NCBI GenBank assembly: GCA_021161465.1
Contig: JAGHAM010000036.1
Location: 25,654-89,653 of the forward strand
From: Candidatus Iainarchaeum sp.
GTDB taxonomy: Archaea > B1Sed10-29 > WALL01 > JAGHAM01
Direction: 5' to 3'
Length of the DNA stretch: 64,000 nucleotides
The position numbers and the translations under genes are program-made. Positions within the stretch are counted from its first letter, which is position 1, and each line of letters starts with the position of its first letter. Under the pieces are notes generated by a model. That model ran no database searches. It had not been told where the DNA came from and saw nothing but the letters and a program-made list of their open reading frames with translations. Of this stretch, positions 55,855-63,650 are shown one piece after another.

Positions 55855-56617
55855 AAACAGCCTTATGGATATGCCTGATACGTGCAGAATCACTAAAGTT
55901 CTCGAGGAAACACCATCAGTTAAAACCATTGTATTTGAGAAAGAGTTTTCCTTCAAGCCAGGGCAGTTTGTTATGGTTTGGGTTCCAGGATTGAATGAGG
56001 TACCGATGAGCCTATCAGGGGCAAATCAGATAACCGTGAAGGATGTTGGCAAAGTTACCCACATCTTACACTCACTGAAGCCAGGGGATTTCATTGGTCT
56101 TCGAGGCCCCTATGGGAATGGTTTTTCCCTTAATGGCAAACGTATACTTGCTGTGGGTGGCGGATTCGGGACAGTGCCGCTGAAACCTTTGTTTGGGAAT
56201 AAAAGAATCAAGAAATTTATAATTGGGGCAAGAAGCAAGCTCAATTTGCTCTGGATAGATGAAATAGCTGATGTAGCTGTGTGCACTGACGATGGCTCTA
56301 TGGGTGAGAAGGCGTTCGTGACGGAACTCGCTGACCGGGAGTTGGCAACAGGAAATTACGATCTTGTTATCTCATGTGGACCAGAAAAGATGCTTAAGGC
56401 TTTGTTTAAGGTGTGCGAGAAGTATGGTGTGGATGTCGAGTTCAGCTTGGAGCGATTGATGAAGTGCGGGTTTGGCGTTTGTGGACACTGTGCTATGGAT
56501 CCCATAGGATGGATGGTTTGCAAAGATGGGCCAGTTGCAGATTCTAGAATTCTAAGGCAGCTTACAGAGTTTGGAAATTACAAACGTGACATGAGCGGCA
56601 GGGTGGTGCCATTATGA
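55847..56617 (+). CDS. pyrK: Dihydroorotate dehydrogenase electron transfer subunit PyrK
   Basis: 256 residues. A ferredoxin-reductase-like beta barrel (FKPGQFVMVWVPG, PMSLSG) with an FAD site and a NAD-binding half is followed by the 2Fe-2S ligands in LMKCGFGVCGHCAM and MVCKDGPV near the C-terminus. It passes electrons from FMN in PyrD to NAD. Confidence 0.94.
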   Translation: MSKNSLMDMPDTCRITKVLEETPSVKTIVFEKEFSFKPGQFVMVWVPGLNEVPMSLSGANQITVKDVGKVTHILHSLKPGDFIGLRGPYGNGFSLNGKRILAVGGGFGTVPLKPLFGNKRIKKFIIGARSKLNLLWIDEIADVAVCTDDGSMGEKAFVTELADRELATGNYDLVISCGPEKMLKALFKVCEKYGVDVEFSLERLMKCGFGVCGHCAMDPIGWMVCKDGPVADSRILRQLTEFGNYKRDMSGRVVPL

Positions 56618-57912
56618 GTCTTGCAGTCAAGAATGGTCGGGTTTTCATAGGAGGTAAACTAGTTGATGCTGAAATCCTCTGTGAGGGAGGTAAGATAAAA
56701 AGAATTGCGAAGCGCGTTGATGGTGATGAAACAGTGAACGCGCAAGGCAAGATAGTCCTGCCAGGCGTGATAGACGCGCATGTGCACTTTCGTGTGCCAG
56801 GGATGGAACACAAGGAAGACTGGATTACAGGCTCTAGAAGCGCGGCCAAGGGTGGCGTCACCACCGTCCTTGACATGCCAAATACTTTACCGCCAACTAC
56901 CACGAGAAGACTACTGGATGAGAAAAGGCGGATTGTAAAAGGCAAGTCCCTGGTGAATTACGGTTTCTATCTAGGCGCTACCAAGGAGAACATGGAGGAG
57001 ATAAAGAAAGCAGAAGGCATACCTGGAGTTAAGCTTTACATGGCATCAACTACTGGAACCCTATTGGTTGAGGATGATGAGGGAATCCTAAATGTCATGA
57101 GGGCTGCTAAAGATTCTGGAAAGCTGATAGTTGCCCACGCTGAAGATGAGTCACTAGTTAAGGAGTTTGGAGAAAGAGCAAGGCGGCTTGATGAGGCTGA
57201 TCCGCTCTTACATGTGAAGGCAAGGCCAAAGCAGTGTGTCATCAAAGGGGCTAAGCGCGCGTGCGAATTGGCAGAGAAAGCAGGCAACAGGCTGCATGTG
57301 ACGCACATAAGCACAAAGGATGAGGTGGACGTGATTAACAGCCATAAAGGAGTTACCTGCGACACAACCACTTCCTACTTATTCCTTGAGGAGAGGGATT
57401 TAGTTAAACTTGGTAACTACGCCAAAATGAACCCTCCCGTTCGTTCTCATGCTGATAGGATGGCAATGTGGGATGGCATAAGGACGGGGAAGATACAAAT
57501 AGTGGATACTGACCATGCCCCTCATACGCGTGAGGAGAAGGATAAGGGCTACTGGGAGGCTCCTAGCGGTGTTCCTGGTGTTCAGACTCTGGTACCCTTA
57601 CTCCTGAATGAGATTAACCGTGGCAATCTGTTGCTTGAACGGTTTGTGAAGCTTGTGTGTGAGAACCCAGCTAAAATCATGAAGCTCAAAGGGAAAGGCT
57701 TCATTGGTGAGAGGGCAGTAGCAGACTTAACGATAGTTGATATGAAGTTGGAGCGCACACTCCACGATGATGACATTGAAAGCAAGTGTGGCTGGACACC
57801 ATATGCAGGAAGGCGCCTTAAAGGCTGGCCAACTACAACGATAGTCAATGGTGAGGTAGCATGGGATGGAACGTTTGGAGAGCTAAAAGGGAGGGAAATT
57901 CATGAGTATTGA
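56614..57912 (+). CDS. pyrC: Dihydroorotase
   Basis: Zinc amidohydrolase of 432 residues that cyclises carbamoyl aspartate. DAHVHFRVPG (metal His pair), EHKEDWITGSRSAAKGGVT, HVTHIST, and DTDHAPHTREEKD (metal Asp) fit the class I/type III dihydroorotases. It overlaps pyrK by 4 nt and the GNAT gene by 11 nt. Confidence 0.95.
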   Translation: MSLAVKNGRVFIGGKLVDAEILCEGGKIKRIAKRVDGDETVNAQGKIVLPGVIDAHVHFRVPGMEHKEDWITGSRSAAKGGVTTVLDMPNTLPPTTTRRLLDEKRRIVKGKSLVNYGFYLGATKENMEEIKKAEGIPGVKLYMASTTGTLLVEDDEGILNVMRAAKDSGKLIVAHAEDESLVKEFGERARRLDEADPLLHVKARPKQCVIKGAKRACELAEKAGNRLHVTHISTKDEVDVINSHKGVTCDTTTSYLFLEERDLVKLGNYAKMNPPVRSHADRMAMWDGIRTGKIQIVDTDHAPHTREEKDKGYWEAPSGVPGVQTLVPLLLNEINRGNLLLERFVKLVCENPAKIMKLKGKGFIGERAVADLTIVDMKLERTLHDDDIESKCGWTPYAGRRLKGWPTTTIVNGEVAWDGTFGELKGREIHEY

Positions 57913-58276
57913 GGAAGAGGTAAGGAGGGATGGGTATAACTGGCACCACGAGCCTTCTGGGGCCAGGGCGTGGATAGTAGATAAATACACCCCCTTAGTT
58001 GGGAAGGGGAAAAAACCAATAAGGCAGCCTGAAGTTCATGTATATGTCCCAGAGGAGCATAGAAGAAAAGGCATAGGCTCTGCACTCATTAAGAAGATTC
58101 TTAAGGACCTTGCCGAAGAGAATCTTCATTTACCAAAGGATAAGAGGTTTTATAGAGTGTATGTCCAGCTTACTCCCCACCTTGCGACAATGGGCTCTAA
58201 AAAAGTCTTCGACACTGATGAGTTTAAGGGAGATGAATTTTTCAAATATCACAAGATAGACAACTATGACGACTAA
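57902..58276 (+). CDS. GNAT acetyltransferase
   Basis: 124 residues. The acetyl-CoA binding loop is plain: VYVPEEHRRKGIGSALIKK (R/QxxGxG/A). A beta-strand before it and the C-terminal region complete a short GNAT fold. The acceptor is unknown. Embedded between pyrC and pyrE with an 11-nt overlap, so it is made with the pyrimidine enzymes, perhaps by chance. Confidence 0.8.
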   Translation: MSIEEEVRRDGYNWHHEPSGARAWIVDKYTPLVGKGKKPIRQPEVHVYVPEEHRRKGIGSALIKKILKDLAEENLHLPKDKRFYRVYVQLTPHLATMGSKKVFDTDEFKGDEFFKYHKIDNYDD

Positions 58277-58321
58277 ATGTTTAAATAAAATCTTACAGTA
58301 ATAACCTAACGGGGGATTCAC

Positions 58322-58945
58322 ATGGATTGGATTGAGACTAAGAAAAAGTTATCTAAAATGCTGTATGGGATTGGGGCCATAAAATTTGGAGAGTTCAAGC
58401 TGGTTTCAGGAAAGACAAGCCCATATTATATTGATTTGAGGATTGTCCCGTCGTTTCCTGATGCTTATGATTTCATAACCGACGCTTATATTGATAAACT
58501 AAAAGAAGAGCTTGAGCCAGATGGAAGTGAAGTGTTGGTTGGAGTACCCACAGCAGGAATTCCACTTGCAAGTCTGATAGCTTACAAGATGAAACTACCA
58601 ATGGCTTATGTCAGGAAGCAGGCTAAAGAGCATGGAACCGGAAGGCGCGTCGAAGGCGTCATAAAACCAGGGCAGCGTGTGATAGTCATCGATGACCTCA
58701 TAACTTCTGGTGGAAGCAACATGGAGGTTATAAAAGCCCTCAGGGAGGAAGGATTCAACGCTGGTGATGTGGTGCTCTTAGTTGATAGGATGCAAGGGGG
58801 AATTAAGCGGCTCAAAGAGGAGGGCATCATCGTTAGACCAATTATGACCGTGCTTGAGATAGTTGATTACCTCGAGGAGGATGGGGTAATACCAGAGGAA
58901 CAGGCAAAGACTATTAGAGCATATGTGGAGAGTGAACAGGCATGA
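58322..58945 (+). CDS. pyrE: Orotate phosphoribosyltransferase
   Basis: 207 residues. FKLVSGKTSPYYIDLR near the N-terminus, VGVPTAGIPLASLIAYK, MAYVRKQAKEHGTGRRVEG (flexible loop) and the PRPP motif VIVIDDLITSGGS. GGGGGAT lies 5 nt before the ATG, and TTTAAATAAAAT at about 58280 may give a second promoter. Overlaps pyrF as ATGA. Confidence 0.96.
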   Translation: MDWIETKKKLSKMLYGIGAIKFGEFKLVSGKTSPYYIDLRIVPSFPDAYDFITDAYIDKLKEELEPDGSEVLVGVPTAGIPLASLIAYKMKLPMAYVRKQAKEHGTGRRVEGVIKPGQRVIVIDDLITSGGSNMEVIKALREEGFNAGDVVLLVDRMQGGIKRLKEEGIIVRPIMTVLEIVDYLEEDGVIPEEQAKTIRAYVESEQA

Positions 58946-59823
58946 GGAATTTTGCTGATATCTTACTTGCAGCGATAGATAAAAAACAGAATCCCAGTGT
59001 AGTTGGTCTTGACCCACGGTTAGATAGGATACCTGATTCCATCAAAGAGGGAAAAACACCCGGTGAAGCAATCCTTGACTTCAACAAAGGCATAATTGAT
59101 GCAATTTCACATGTAGTGCCCATGGTAAAACCCCAGATAGCTTTTTATGAGCAGTATGGGGCTGATGGGATAAGAGCGTTTATAGAAACAATCGAATATG
59201 CCAGAAGCAAGAAGCTGCTGGTTCTGGAGGATGTTAAAAGGAATGACATTGGCAGTACTGCTAAGGCCTATGCTGAAGCCCATCTTGGGGGGGCTTTTGG
59301 GGGAGATGCAGTAACAGTTAATGCTTACCTAGGAAGTGATGGCGTCAAGCCATTCTTGGAGAAAACCAGTGAGGGTAAGGGTCTCTTCATTCTGGTGAAG
59401 ACTTCTAATCCATCGTCAGGTGAATTGCAGGACAAGCTCCTGGATGATGGGAGGGCAGTCTATGAGCTTATGGCTGAGCTGGTTGATAAGTGGGGGAACG
59501 ACTGTATTGGAGAACGTGGGTATAGTGCGGTTGGCGCTGTTGTAGGCGCAACCTACCCAAAGGAGGCAGAGCTCTTGAGGAAGGTAATGCCCAGGGCGAT
59601 ATTCCTAGTTCCCGGTTACGGCGCGCAGGGTGGCGGAGCAGATGATGTTGTTCCGTGCTTTAATCCAGATGGCTATGGCGCGGTGGTTAACTCTTCCAGA
59701 GGAGTTATCTTTGCCTATGAGAAACTTGGCGGGGAATTTGACGAGGCAGCAGGAAGAGCAGCTGAGGCAATGCGCGAGGACATCAGCAAAGCATTAAAGA
59801 AAGCGGATAAGTGGCCGTGGTAA
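58942..59823 (+). CDS. pyrF: Orotidine 5'-phosphate decarboxylase, type 2 (long form)
   Basis: 293 residues. The catalytic Lys-Asp array lies in VLEDVKRNDIGSTAKAY; SVVGLDPRLDRIP and VVPMVKPQIAFYEQYG are typical of the long type 2 family known from Clostridia, Bacteroidetes and Actinobacteria. Most archaea have the shorter type 1 enzyme of about 210-220 residues. Together with pyrD/pyrK/pyrE this looks like a bacterial-style set. The ATGA overlap with pyrE shows coupling. Confidence 0.93.
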   Translation: MRNFADILLAAIDKKQNPSVVGLDPRLDRIPDSIKEGKTPGEAILDFNKGIIDAISHVVPMVKPQIAFYEQYGADGIRAFIETIEYARSKKLLVLEDVKRNDIGSTAKAYAEAHLGGAFGGDAVTVNAYLGSDGVKPFLEKTSEGKGLFILVKTSNPSSGELQDKLLDDGRAVYELMAELVDKWGNDCIGERGYSAVGAVVGATYPKEAELLRKVMPRAIFLVPGYGAQGGGADDVVPCFNPDGYGAVVNSSRGVIFAYEKLGGEFDEAAGRAAEAMREDISKALKKADKWPW

Positions 59824-59872
59824 AAACCAAAATTATTTAAAAGAAGACCACCTACTCTCCATTGGTGGTGAT

Positions 59873-60541
59873 GTGGGATTTCTTGATTTTTTAAAGAGAG
59901 AATCTCCTCAGGAGAGGTATATAAAAGAGGCAGAGGAACAACGTAGAAGGTTAGAGCTTGAGAAAAAGATTGCCAAGTACAAAGGCCAACCTTTAAGGTT
60001 ACCCATCCAAGATGTCTATAAAATCATGGGTGTCGGTTTAGTTCCTGTTGGGAGGATCGAGTCGGGTGTTCTTTATGTTGGCCAAGAAGTCATAGTTATG
60101 CCATCTGGAGTTCAAACAAAAGTTAAAATGATAGAAGCACACCACCAATCATTACAGCAGGCCGTGCCAGGAGATAACGTTGGCTTTTCTCTTGAAAACA
60201 TATCTAAGGGTGACGTAGGAACGGGCTACGTAGTTGGTGATGTTGAGCACCCACCAACAGTTGCTAGCAAGATAAGAGCAAGGGTGACTTTCCTCCATGA
60301 TTTTGAAATGCATCCTGGTCTTTCATCGAAATTATTCTGTCACACCGTGAGGGTAGATTGCGTATTTGAGGATTGTGGTTCTGAGGCCATGATGAAAGGT
60401 CAGTCGAGAGAGTATACAATATCTTTCAAGCATCCAATATGCATAGAGAAAGCATCTGAATTTGAGAACTTAGGAAAGTTTGCTTTGAGGGATAAGGGTT
60501 TAACCTTTGCATGGGGAGAGGTTCTAGACATCAGCAAATAG
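59873..60541 (+). CDS. EF-1A/EF-Tu domain II-III protein without GTPase domain
   Basis: 222 residues. After a helical, charged N-terminus (MGFLDFLKRESPQERY, then about 25 more residues) comes an intact EF-1A domain II: PLRLPIQDVYKIMGVGLVPV, GRIESGVLYVGQEV, QSLQQAVPGDNVGFSLENIS. Domain III follows (PPTVASKIRARVTFL to the end, FENLGKFALRDKGLTFAWG). There is no P-loop, DxxG or NKxD. Start is GTG at 59873, with GGTGGTGAT directly before it. Monocistronic, behind TTATTTAAAAG. Function unknown. Confidence 0.85.
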   Translation: MGFLDFLKRESPQERYIKEAEEQRRRLELEKKIAKYKGQPLRLPIQDVYKIMGVGLVPVGRIESGVLYVGQEVIVMPSGVQTKVKMIEAHHQSLQQAVPGDNVGFSLENISKGDVGTGYVVGDVEHPPTVASKIRARVTFLHDFEMHPGLSSKLFCHTVRVDCVFEDCGSEAMMKGQSREYTISFKHPICIEKASEFENLGKFALRDKGLTFAWGEVLDISK

Positions 60542-60606
60542 GGATAATCTTATGTTGCCATCCTTTCCAAAATTTACAAAACGAAACTATCTAATCATCT
60601 GTTCCT

Positions 60607-60647
60607 TTCTCATGGAGAACCATACTCTCTAAAGAGACCCATGAGAA
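60607..60647. repeat. Stem-loop between convergent genes
   Basis: TTCTCATGG (60607-60615) pairs with CCATGAGAA (60639-60647), 9 bp, with an inner CTCT/AGAG pairing in the loop. It lies in the 140-nt gap between the EF-1A-like gene and the HD gene, both of which end here; a terminator or mRNA-end structure is the simplest reading. Nothing else is seen in the gap. Confidence 0.6.
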
Positions 60648-60681
60648 GGCATATGTGCAAGTGCCAGAATATTATTTTTAG

Positions 60682-61185
60682 TTAGCACGTAAGTGCTGCA
60701 ATCTCCTGATTTAGCTCCTCTGCGCGCTGAATGGCTGGATGGTTTGCTCCAACAGAATCCTTAAGCTTCCGCAGGGCCTCTGCGAAACTCATCATATGGG
60801 TACCATCCGCTAAAAAGTCGACGAAGCAGACTATCTTCTGCTCAAGGGTTTTTGGTATGTAGTTCTTTTTGGGTAGCCCAAGCTTTGCGGCGTCTTCCTT
60901 GCTTATGCCAACACCAATATGTGTTTCAGCAAATTCGGCTATTTTGGGTAACCCGTATTCTTTAAGTATTATCCCGCCTTTTATCCCATGGTCGATGCCA
61001 TGAGTTTGTGAGCGACCGATGTCGTGCAGAAGCGCACCTATCTCAACCAGTTGTATGTCAACAGGAACGCTAAGCTTTTTCGCAAGCTCCACAGACTTCT
61101 TTGCTACAAACTTGCTGTGCTCTACCACGTCAGGGGGAGTTCCAACTTCCTCCAGCAACTTCAAGGCTTGCTCTCTGGTTATCAT
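60682..61185 (-). CDS. HD-domain phosphohydrolase
   Basis: 167 residues. VVEHSKFVAKKSVELA and GALLHDIGRSQTHGIDHG give the HD metal residues of the HDIG type; THIGVG follows. Archaeal proteins of this size are uncharacterised hydrolases. The start overlaps the TFE stop by 4 nt. Confidence 0.88.
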   Translation of the reverse strand: MITREQALKLLEEVGTPPDVVEHSKFVAKKSVELAKKLSVPVDIQLVEIGALLHDIGRSQTHGIDHGIKGGIILKEYGLPKIAEFAETHIGVGISKEDAAKLGLPKKNYIPKTLEQKIVCFVDFLADGTHMMSFAEALRKLKDSVGANHPAIQRAEELNQEIAALTC

Positions 61186-61694
61186 TTTGCATCAAGCTTT
61201 TTCAGGTTCTTTCTTATTTCCTTGATTTCACTTACTGTTGATTCTATGACCTTCTTGTTACTTATATGCTTCATCTCAGAGCCGCATTCTGGGCACTTGA
61301 AATCATACTCAGCAGCGAGCTCAAAAGGCAGTCTTTCACAACCGTTAACACATTCAAAATAATAATAGCTGGACTCGTCGTCGAGTCGCGCTTCGAGCTT
61401 TTTGAGTTTCTCTTCCCAATAGTCCTTTATAATTTGGGGTATCTTGTCCTTCTTCACAAACCAGGTATATGTAAACCAGTTAGTTTTTTCATTCTTTTCT
61501 CTATTGTAATCCACCAGACCAGCGAAGTGAAGCTTGTTTAGCAAGGAGCGTATGGTGTTCAGCTGTAAGCCTGTCTTTTTTAGTATCTCTTCATCAGTCA
61601 ATGGTTTTTTCTTACAGGTTTCCAGAACACCTACTGCTTCCTCACCAACAATCTCTTTAAGGACCTTCCGCACTTCGCGGTAATTAAGCCCCAC
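61182..61694 (-). CDS. tfe: Transcription initiation factor E (TFE alpha)
   Basis: 170 residues. N-terminal extended winged helix (about 1-90: LTDEEILKKTGLQLNTIRSLLNKL, then VDYNREKNEKTNWFTYTW), then a zinc ribbon (FECVNGCERL, FKCPECGSEM) and a helical tail. It stabilises the open complex at archaeal promoters. Normal length. Confidence 0.94.
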   Translation of the reverse strand: MGLNYREVRKVLKEIVGEEAVGVLETCKKKPLTDEEILKKTGLQLNTIRSLLNKLHFAGLVDYNREKNEKTNWFTYTWFVKKDKIPQIIKDYWEEKLKKLEARLDDESSYYYFECVNGCERLPFELAAEYDFKCPECGSEMKHISNKKVIESTVSEIKEIRKNLKKLDAK

Positions 61695-61829
61695 AGTAAT
61701 CCCTGGCGTAGTTTATGGCTGTTCATTTATTTAAGTCTTCTCGTAGCATCCCACTCTCTAAATCCTGTCAGAAATCTTTTTATTTGCTAGTGACTAAAAG
61801 TATATCCTAATTTCACAGCTGGTGTTCCT

Positions 61830-63278
61830 ATGAAACTCTCGAAATCAATGTTTATAGTGGCATTGTTTTTGTTATTGGTACCTGTGGTGTTTTCCCAGGA
61901 GGCATCTTGTGGCAATAAGACAGTATGTGGTGTGTACTTCACAGGAATCGGCTGCCCGCACTGTGCGAGGGCAGACCCTGTTGTCCTTGAGGATACTATC
62001 CAGGAGCACCCAGAATTGATAGTTATCGAGTATGAGATTTACCAGTGGGGAATGAATGCACCTCTGATGTACTACTATGACTCCTATTACAACTCAGGGT
62101 TTGGCATACCTAACATACTTTTCAGTAAAGATAAGAAAATAGTCGGAGATTATCCCATCATACAAACGGTTGGGAATATGGTCAATGAGCTAAAATATAA
62201 CCCATGCCCGCTTGAAAACGGTTCTTCAGTTGACTTCAGTAGCCTTAACATAACGCAGCTGCCTGGTCACCCGAAGATATGGGCCCATAACAAAGTCCTA
62301 ATATGGTCTGGGGGGAATGGGAACGATAGTTTGTTAAGGAACCTAATGTTGTGTGATGAGCCAGCATCTATACTAAAGGGTGTAAATCACTCTGAGGTTG
62401 CTGTGGAGCCTGTCCCGCTTTCTGGTGGAAGTGTTAGCTTCGAACATGCTGTTAAAGTTGGTGGCTGGATTTTGGAGTGGAATGGAAACCCCATATCACA
62501 TGGTGGTGAGTGTGGGTGCAATTCTGAGAACCAAACAGGTCTTGGTGGGTGGTTCAGTGGTCCAGAGGTCCCTTCAGCTGGAGCGGGACTCACTCTTCCA
62601 AAGATAATTTCACTGGCAGCAGTTGATGCAGTGAACCCATGCGCGCTTGCAGTCCTGACACTCATGCTGCTGGCTATCCTCTCTTACAATCCAAAAGATA
62701 AGAAGAGAGTGTTGCTTGCCGGATTCGCCTTTACATTTTCAGTGTTTGTAACATACATATTCTATGGTCTGGTGATAATCAAGTCGTTCCAGCTGGTTCA
62801 GGCTTTGACGTCCTTCAGGCTTATCTTGTATAAACTTCTTGGTGCTGGTGCGTTCCTGCTGGGTTTGCTCAACCTAAAGGATTTCATTTGGTACAAGCCT
62901 GGCGGTTTGTTCACAGAGATGCCACTCTCACTTAGACCAACAGTGAAAAAGCTGATAAATGGGATTACTTCCCCAAAAGGCGCATTGGTTGTTGGATTCT
63001 TTGTCACAGTCTTCCTTTTGCCTTGCACTATAGGGCCATACGTGATAGCTGGTGGCATACTGTCAGCAATTGGGTTAGTTGAGACGCTTCCATGGTTATT
63101 GCTGTATAACTTGGTGTTTGTACTACCTATGGTTGTGGTAACTTTAATAGTCTATGCTGGTTTCACTACAGTTAAAGATGTTTCTGGCTGGAAGGACAAG
63201 AATATAAGGTATTTGCATCTGGTTGAAGGTGCAATCATGGCTGGTCTTGGTCTAGCCATGTTCATGGGATGGATTTAA
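61830..63278 (+). CDS. Thioredoxin-like domain fused to CcdA/DsbD-type membrane protein
   Basis: 482 residues. Signal peptide (FIVALFLLLVPVVFS), then a thioredoxin-like domain with FTGIGCPHCARADP near residue 43 (CxxC), a linker region with more Cys, and from about 250 a CcdA-type six-helix part containing VDAVNPCALAVLTLML and FLLPCTIGPYVIAGG, the two membrane Cys of the family. It would carry reducing power outward. A useful partner for the secreted Cys-rich proteins at 17095-19529, but that link is inferred. Confidence 0.9.
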   Translation: MKLSKSMFIVALFLLLVPVVFSQEASCGNKTVCGVYFTGIGCPHCARADPVVLEDTIQEHPELIVIEYEIYQWGMNAPLMYYYDSYYNSGFGIPNILFSKDKKIVGDYPIIQTVGNMVNELKYNPCPLENGSSVDFSSLNITQLPGHPKIWAHNKVLIWSGGNGNDSLLRNLMLCDEPASILKGVNHSEVAVEPVPLSGGSVSFEHAVKVGGWILEWNGNPISHGGECGCNSENQTGLGGWFSGPEVPSAGAGLTLPKIISLAAVDAVNPCALAVLTLMLLAILSYNPKDKKRVLLAGFAFTFSVFVTYIFYGLVIIKSFQLVQALTSFRLILYKLLGAGAFLLGLLNLKDFIWYKPGGLFTEMPLSLRPTVKKLINGITSPKGALVVGFFVTVFLLPCTIGPYVIAGGILSAIGLVETLPWLLLYNLVFVLPMVVVTLIVYAGFTTVKDVSGWKDKNIRYLHLVEGAIMAGLGLAMFMGWI

Positions 63279-63315
63279 GTCTGTCTCTCCGTTCCAACGC
63301 TTCCCGCCTTGTAAG

Positions 63316-63325
63316 TTTTTTATAT
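63316..63325 (+). promoter_or_regulatory. TATA box of tRNA-Lys
   Basis: TTTTTATATG about 26-35 nt before the first base of the acceptor stem, the right spacing for an archaeal tRNA gene. Confidence 0.6.
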
Positions 63326-63470
63326 GTGATATAACCTAAATACAGGAGAAGGGCCCGTAGCTCAGTCTGTATGTGAATAATCACATACCTGCTCTGGCAG
63401 AGCACCAGTTCGCTTAGGCGAGGTGTAGCTCTTAATCCGCCAGGAGATACCTGGCTGCCGCGGGTTCAAA

Positions 63471-63589
63471 ATAAGGGGCACCTACGGTTCCCCCTTATAA
63501 GCCCCTTCCCTTAATGGGATGGAAAGCAGTAAGGGCGTCATGTGTTCCTTATAAGCCCCCTCCCTTGATTACTAAGTGGGGGTGGAGAC
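63471..63589 (+). other. T-loop (59/60) intron of tRNA-Lys, 119 nt
   Basis: Starts ATAAGGGG, which pairs with CCCCTTAT (63491-63498), and ends GTGGAGAC, close to the AGGTGGAAT end of the Gly and Arg introns. It contains two copies of a 20-nt unit. Ends are set by restoring a normal T-loop. Confidence 0.75.
63493..63566. repeat. Direct repeat, 20 nt, in the tRNA-Lys T-loop intron
   Basis: CCTTATAAGCCCCYTCCCTT at 63493-63512 (Y is T) and at 63547-63566 (Y is C), one mismatch, 34 bases apart. Suggests growth of the intron by internal duplication. Confidence 0.9.
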
Positions 63590-63650
63590 TCCCGTCGGGC
63601 CCTTTACTTTCTAAAACATTAAAAAGAGGAAAAGCGAAAAATACGTTAGT

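Larger units (their letters stand above)
63351..63603 (+). tRNA. tRNA-Lys(CTT) with four introns
   Basis: Acceptor GGGCCCG (63351-63357) pairs with CGGGCCC (63596-63602). The D-arm GCTCAGTCTG-GCAGAGC is rebuilt by removing 63370-63396. The anticodon arm CCAGG-CTCTTAA-CCTGG is rebuilt by removing 63409-63427 (in the stem, 30/31) and 63436-63449 (38/39). The T-arm GCGGG-TTCAAAT-CCCGT is rebuilt by removing 63471-63589 (59/60). What remains is 74 nt. The D-loop intron holds a TATGTGA/TCACATA hairpin. Odd points: discriminator T73 (archaeal Lys usually has G) and no encoded CCA. D- and T-loop introns are firm; the 19- and 14-nt ones are less sure. Confidence 0.8.
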
